From Geobacter sp. AOG1 (GTDB lineage: Bacteria > Desulfobacterota > Desulfuromonadia > Geobacterales > Geobacteraceae), in assembly GCF_019972315.1 (NCBI RefSeq), contig NZ_BLIZ01000001.1, forward strand, positions 1,190,513 through 1,254,512: DNA of 64,000 nucleotides, in the 5' to 3' direction. Of this stretch, positions 61,717 to 64,000 are shown in pieces. The position numbers were made by a program, and so were the translations under genes. Every line of letters begins with the position of its first letter. Within the stretch, counting starts at the first letter, position 1. The notes beneath the pieces are model-generated. The model was given only the letters and a program-made list of their open reading frames with translations. It ran no database searches and was not told where the DNA came from.

Positions 61717-62541
61717 TTATTTATCAGCGGTTATCTTGAACGTCCGCTGCAGGTGGAACTGGGTGTTCGGGCCGAACCATTTTTCGAAGATCTTCTTCGC
61801 TTCGCCGCTCTTCTCCATGTCCAGGATGGTCTTGTTCACGAAGTCGACGAAGTGCTTGTCACCCTTGCGCATACCGAGGCCGTAGGGCTCGTCGGAGATC
61901 TGAACGTTGGGAATCTCGAATTGGGCCTTGTTGGGGGCCTTGGCGAGGATACCGGCCAGGATTGCCTCGTCGGTGGTGACGGCAGCGACTTTACCCTGCT
62001 GCAGAGCCAGGAAGGCCTGGGGATAATCGTCGAAGGAGAGAACGGTTGCCGACGGAATGGCCTTTTTCACGTTCTGCTCCGAGGTGGAACCCTTGGCGGT
62101 ACCGATCTTCTTCCCTTCCAGGTCCTTCGTGGTGTGAACGGTTCCCTTCTTGGTGATGAACTTCTGGCCGGTGAAGAAGTAGGTGTGGCTGAAGTCGATC
62201 TGCTTTGCCCGTTCTGGGTTCTTGGTCATGGTGGCGGCGATGATGTCGATGTTTCCTTCCTGGAGCTGGGGCATCCGGCTGGCCGAGGTGACCGGTTTAA
62301 GCTCGACCTTGACGCCGAGTTTCTTGGCGATGGCATGGATGAAGTCGATGTCATAGCCGACGATGGTGCGGCTCTTTTCGTCGATGTAGCCGAAGGGAGG
62401 GAGGGAGTCCTTCACCCCTGCCACGAGGACACCTTTTTTCTTGACTTCAGCCAGGGTGTCGGCGGGGGGAGCCGCCAGGGCAGCCTTGCCGAGGAGTCCA
62501 ACCAGCGTCAGGGCGATTGCAACGGTAACCAGTTTCTTCAT
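61717..62541 (-). CDS. Polar amino-acid ABC transporter substrate-binding protein
   Basis: 274 residues with a Sec signal peptide (MKKLVTVAIALTLVGLLGKAALA). The mature part is an SBP_bac_3 domain: GVLVAGVKDSLPPFGYID, GYDIDFIHAIAKKLGVKVEL, ERAKQIDFSHTYFFTGQKF and AFLALQQGKVAAVTTDEAIL. It probably binds glutamate, aspartate or a similar amino acid in the periplasm. AAGGAGGAA upstream of ATG 62541 supports the start. Confidence 0.9.
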   Translation of the reverse strand: MKKLVTVAIALTLVGLLGKAALAAPPADTLAEVKKKGVLVAGVKDSLPPFGYIDEKSRTIVGYDIDFIHAIAKKLGVKVELKPVTSASRMPQLQEGNIDIIAATMTKNPERAKQIDFSHTYFFTGQKFITKKGTVHTTKDLEGKKIGTAKGSTSEQNVKKAIPSATVLSFDDYPQAFLALQQGKVAAVTTDEAILAGILAKAPNKAQFEIPNVQISDEPYGLGMRKGDKHFVDFVNKTILDMEKSGEAKKIFEKWFGPNTQFHLQRTFKITADK

Positions 62542-62660
62542 GCCATGTTCCTCCTTAAAGAATTGTGCCTGCTCATTCCATCCTGCGAATATACGGGGAA
62601 CGAGGACTTTTCGCTGGTTCAAGGGAAAACTTAGAGCCAAGGAAAAGCATCGTTTTCCCC

Positions 62661-63395
62661 CTAGTGCATGGGGGAGAGGAGCTGCTTCAGGAACTGCTGT
62701 GCCCGCTCGTGTTGCGGGTTGCGGAAGAACTCCTCCGGTTTCGCCTCCTCAAGCACCACCCCGTGGTCCATGAAGGCGACCCGATGGGCGACCTCCCGGG
62801 CAAAGCCCATCTCGTGGGTCACCACTACCATGGTGATGCCGGTCCCCGCCAGACCCTGCATGACCGCCAGCACCTCGCCGATCATCTCCGGGTCGAGTGC
62901 CGAGGTCGGCTCGTCGAAGAGCATGATCTTCGGTTTCATGGCCAGGGCCCGGGCAATGGCTACCCGTTGCTGCTGCCCGCCGGAGAGCTGGGATGGATAG
63001 GCGTCCCGCTTTTCGGCCAGACCGACCCGCGCCAGCAGTGTCATGGCCTGCTCCTCCGCCTCCTTTTTCTGCATCTTGCGGATCTTGAGGGGGGCCAGGG
63101 TGATGTTGCTGAGAACGGACAGGTGGGGGTAGAGGTTGAACTGCTGGAAGACGAAGCCGATTTCGGCGCGCAGCTTGTTGATATCGGTTTTTTTGTCCAG
63201 GAGATCCATCCCGTCAACGACCAGCTTCCCTTCGTTGATCGGCTCCAGCTGGTTGATGGTACGGATGAGGGTGGACTTGCCGGAACCGGACGGTCCGCAG
63301 ACAACCAGCACCTCACCCGGCGTGATCCGGAGGTTGATATCGTTCAGTACGTGGAGTTGTTTGAACCACTTATGGACACCTGAAAACTGGATCAT
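62661..63395 (-). CDS. Amino-acid ABC transporter ATP-binding protein (GlnQ/GltL type)
   Basis: 244 residues: Walker [10 protein letters not shown] near 34-42, Q-loop [14 protein letters not shown], signature [15 protein letters not shown], Walker [15 protein letters not shown] and H-loop [11 protein letters not shown]. It powers the adjacent binding-protein transporter. ATG 63395 has AGGAG upstream; the earlier frame to 63512 lies over the promoter. It is the first gene of the operon. Confidence 0.93.
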   Translation of the reverse strand: MIQFSGVHKWFKQLHVLNDINLRITPGEVLVVCGPSGSGKSTLIRTINQLEPINEGKLVVDGMDLLDKKTDINKLRAEIGFVFQQFNLYPHLSVLSNITLAPLKIRKMQKKEAEEQAMTLLARVGLAEKRDAYPSQLSGGQQQRVAIARALAMKPKIMLFDEPTSALDPEMIGEVLAVMQGLAGTGITMVVVTHEMGFAREVAHRVAFMDHGVVLEEAKPEEFFRNPQHERAQQFLKQLLSPMH

Positions 63396-63463
63396 TGCCT
63401 TGCTCCTGGCGGGTCGGGGGAGATGAAATTGCGGTTCGCCCAAGGCGGGCGAAAATCCTCCCA

Positions 63464-63491
63464 ATTGTAGCCACAACGGTAAAAAAATCAA
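63464..63491 (-). promoter_or_regulatory. Promoter of the amino-acid ABC operon
   Basis: On the minus strand, TTGATT (63491-63486), 16 bp, TACAAT (63469-63464). A TTCGCCC/GGGCGAA inverted repeat at 63436-63454 lies just downstream and could be an operator. Confidence 0.55.
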
Positions 63492-63536
63492 TCCCAAACT
63501 GCCGTTTTGCAATTAAAAACGCTTATTGAACGTGCG

Positions 63537-64000
63537 TTAGGGAAGGGCAGGCCGGGAGAGCATTCCCTTGACCGGGATTTCGTAGCGACCCGGGGACGTC
63601 AGGTACTTTGTCAGGAGGAGAAAGACGAACTTTTGCCGCTCCAAAAATTCCGGTTTAGGCATCAATTCCAGGGTCAGGTTGAGGGGGGCTTTGGCCAGAG
63701 GGGAGATGATGGGGAAGTCTCCCCTGAGCCGTACGTAGAGCCCTTCCCCTTCCAGGGAGAAGCTCTCCAGGTTTGCCTTGTTGCCGGAGAGTCTCAGCAT
63801 ACCCTGGATCTGCCGGTAGCCAGCGTCCGGCAGGGGGGTTCCGCCGATCTTGATACCGGCGAGTTCCGCCCCCTTGACGTCCAGTTTTATCTCTCCTCGG
63901 CGGGTGCTCTGACTCCCCCGCAGATTTGCATCCACCTGCATCACCCCTTTGGCGGCGGCGCCGGTTACCGTGGAGAAGAAGGGGATGTCCTCCAGCCGGA
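63537..64000 (-). CDS. GspN-like type II secretion protein (C-terminal part, cut by window edge)
   Basis: The frame is open to the right edge, so about the last 154 residues are visible (stop at 63537). The sequence LEDIPFFSTVTGAAAKGVMQ, VKGAELAGIKIGG, GMLRLSGNKANLESFSLEG and YVRLRGDFP resembles the C-terminal half of the GspN found in delta-proteobacterial type II secretion clusters, an inner-membrane anchored periplasmic beta-rich protein. An AsmA-like protein is an alternative reading. Other gsp genes would lie outside the window. Confidence 0.55.
   Translation of the reverse strand, partial: RLEDIPFFSTVTGAAAKGVMQVDANLRGSQSTRRGEIKLDVKGAELAGIKIGGTPLPDAGYRQIQGMLRLSGNKANLESFSLEGEGLYVRLRGDFPIISPLAKAPLNLTLELMPKPEFLERQKFVFLLLTKYLTSPGRYEIPVKGMLSRPALP

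Overview
The window reads as a chromosome segment of a Geobacteraceae-like bacterium (Desulfuromonadales/Geobacterales). This is inferred from gene content and style: a fused nifEN gene, hisZ next to purA, a methylmalonyl-CoA cluster, large multi-PAS kinases, a GspN-like secretion protein and dispersed palindromic repeats. No taxonomic search was possible, so the genus is not fixed.

Layout. Positions 1-1907 hold the end of a GlcD-type FAD oxidase and its GlcF-type iron-sulfur partner (lactate/glycolate-type oxidation). Positions 2062-9764 hold an XRE-cupin regulator and a propionyl-CoA to succinyl-CoA module: carboxyltransferase, biotin carboxylase fused to a biotin carrier, the catalytic subunit of methylmalonyl-CoA mutase, and methylmalonyl-CoA epimerase. 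Positions 9765-13940 carry a probable structured non-coding transcript, an outer-membrane channel, a small periplasmic protein and a beta-propeller-type envelope protein. hisZ and purA follow, then tRNA-Lys and tRNA-Glu.

About 16.9-39.3 kb looks like one integrative element in the 3' end of tRNA-Glu. It has a P4-type integrase, an AlpA-like regulator, a Rep_trans-type replication initiator, a small HTH protein and, at the far end, a DUF932 protein plus an unrecognised ORF. Its cargo is a complete type I-E CRISPR-Cas system: a DnaQ-like exonuclease, cas3, cas8e, cse2, cas7e, cas5e, cas6e, cas1, cas2, a short leader, and one array of 112 repeats and 111 spacers (counted by hand). Near-identical 21-bp motifs lie at both ends, and a 9-bp piece of the tRNA-Glu end recurs at 39311-39319.

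Positions 39565-50119 hold a molybdenum nitrogenase cluster: nifV, nifH, nifD, nifK, fused nifEN, nifX, a 2[4Fe-4S] ferredoxin, a second NifX-family gene and draT. A strong sigma-54 promoter precedes nifV. Terminator-like hairpins with hexanucleotide loops (A at loop position 1, G at position 4) precede nifV and nifEN, which suggests control by an ANTAR-domain antiterminator.

The rest (50.2-64 kb) is more ordinary chromosome: a small DNA-binding protein, a secreted OB-fold-like protein, a PAS histidine kinase, a RhlE-type RNA helicase with a long leader, a small membrane protein, a Ste24-type M48 protease, a five-PAS histidine kinase, a polar amino-acid ABC transporter operon, and the end of a GspN-like gene cut by the window edge.
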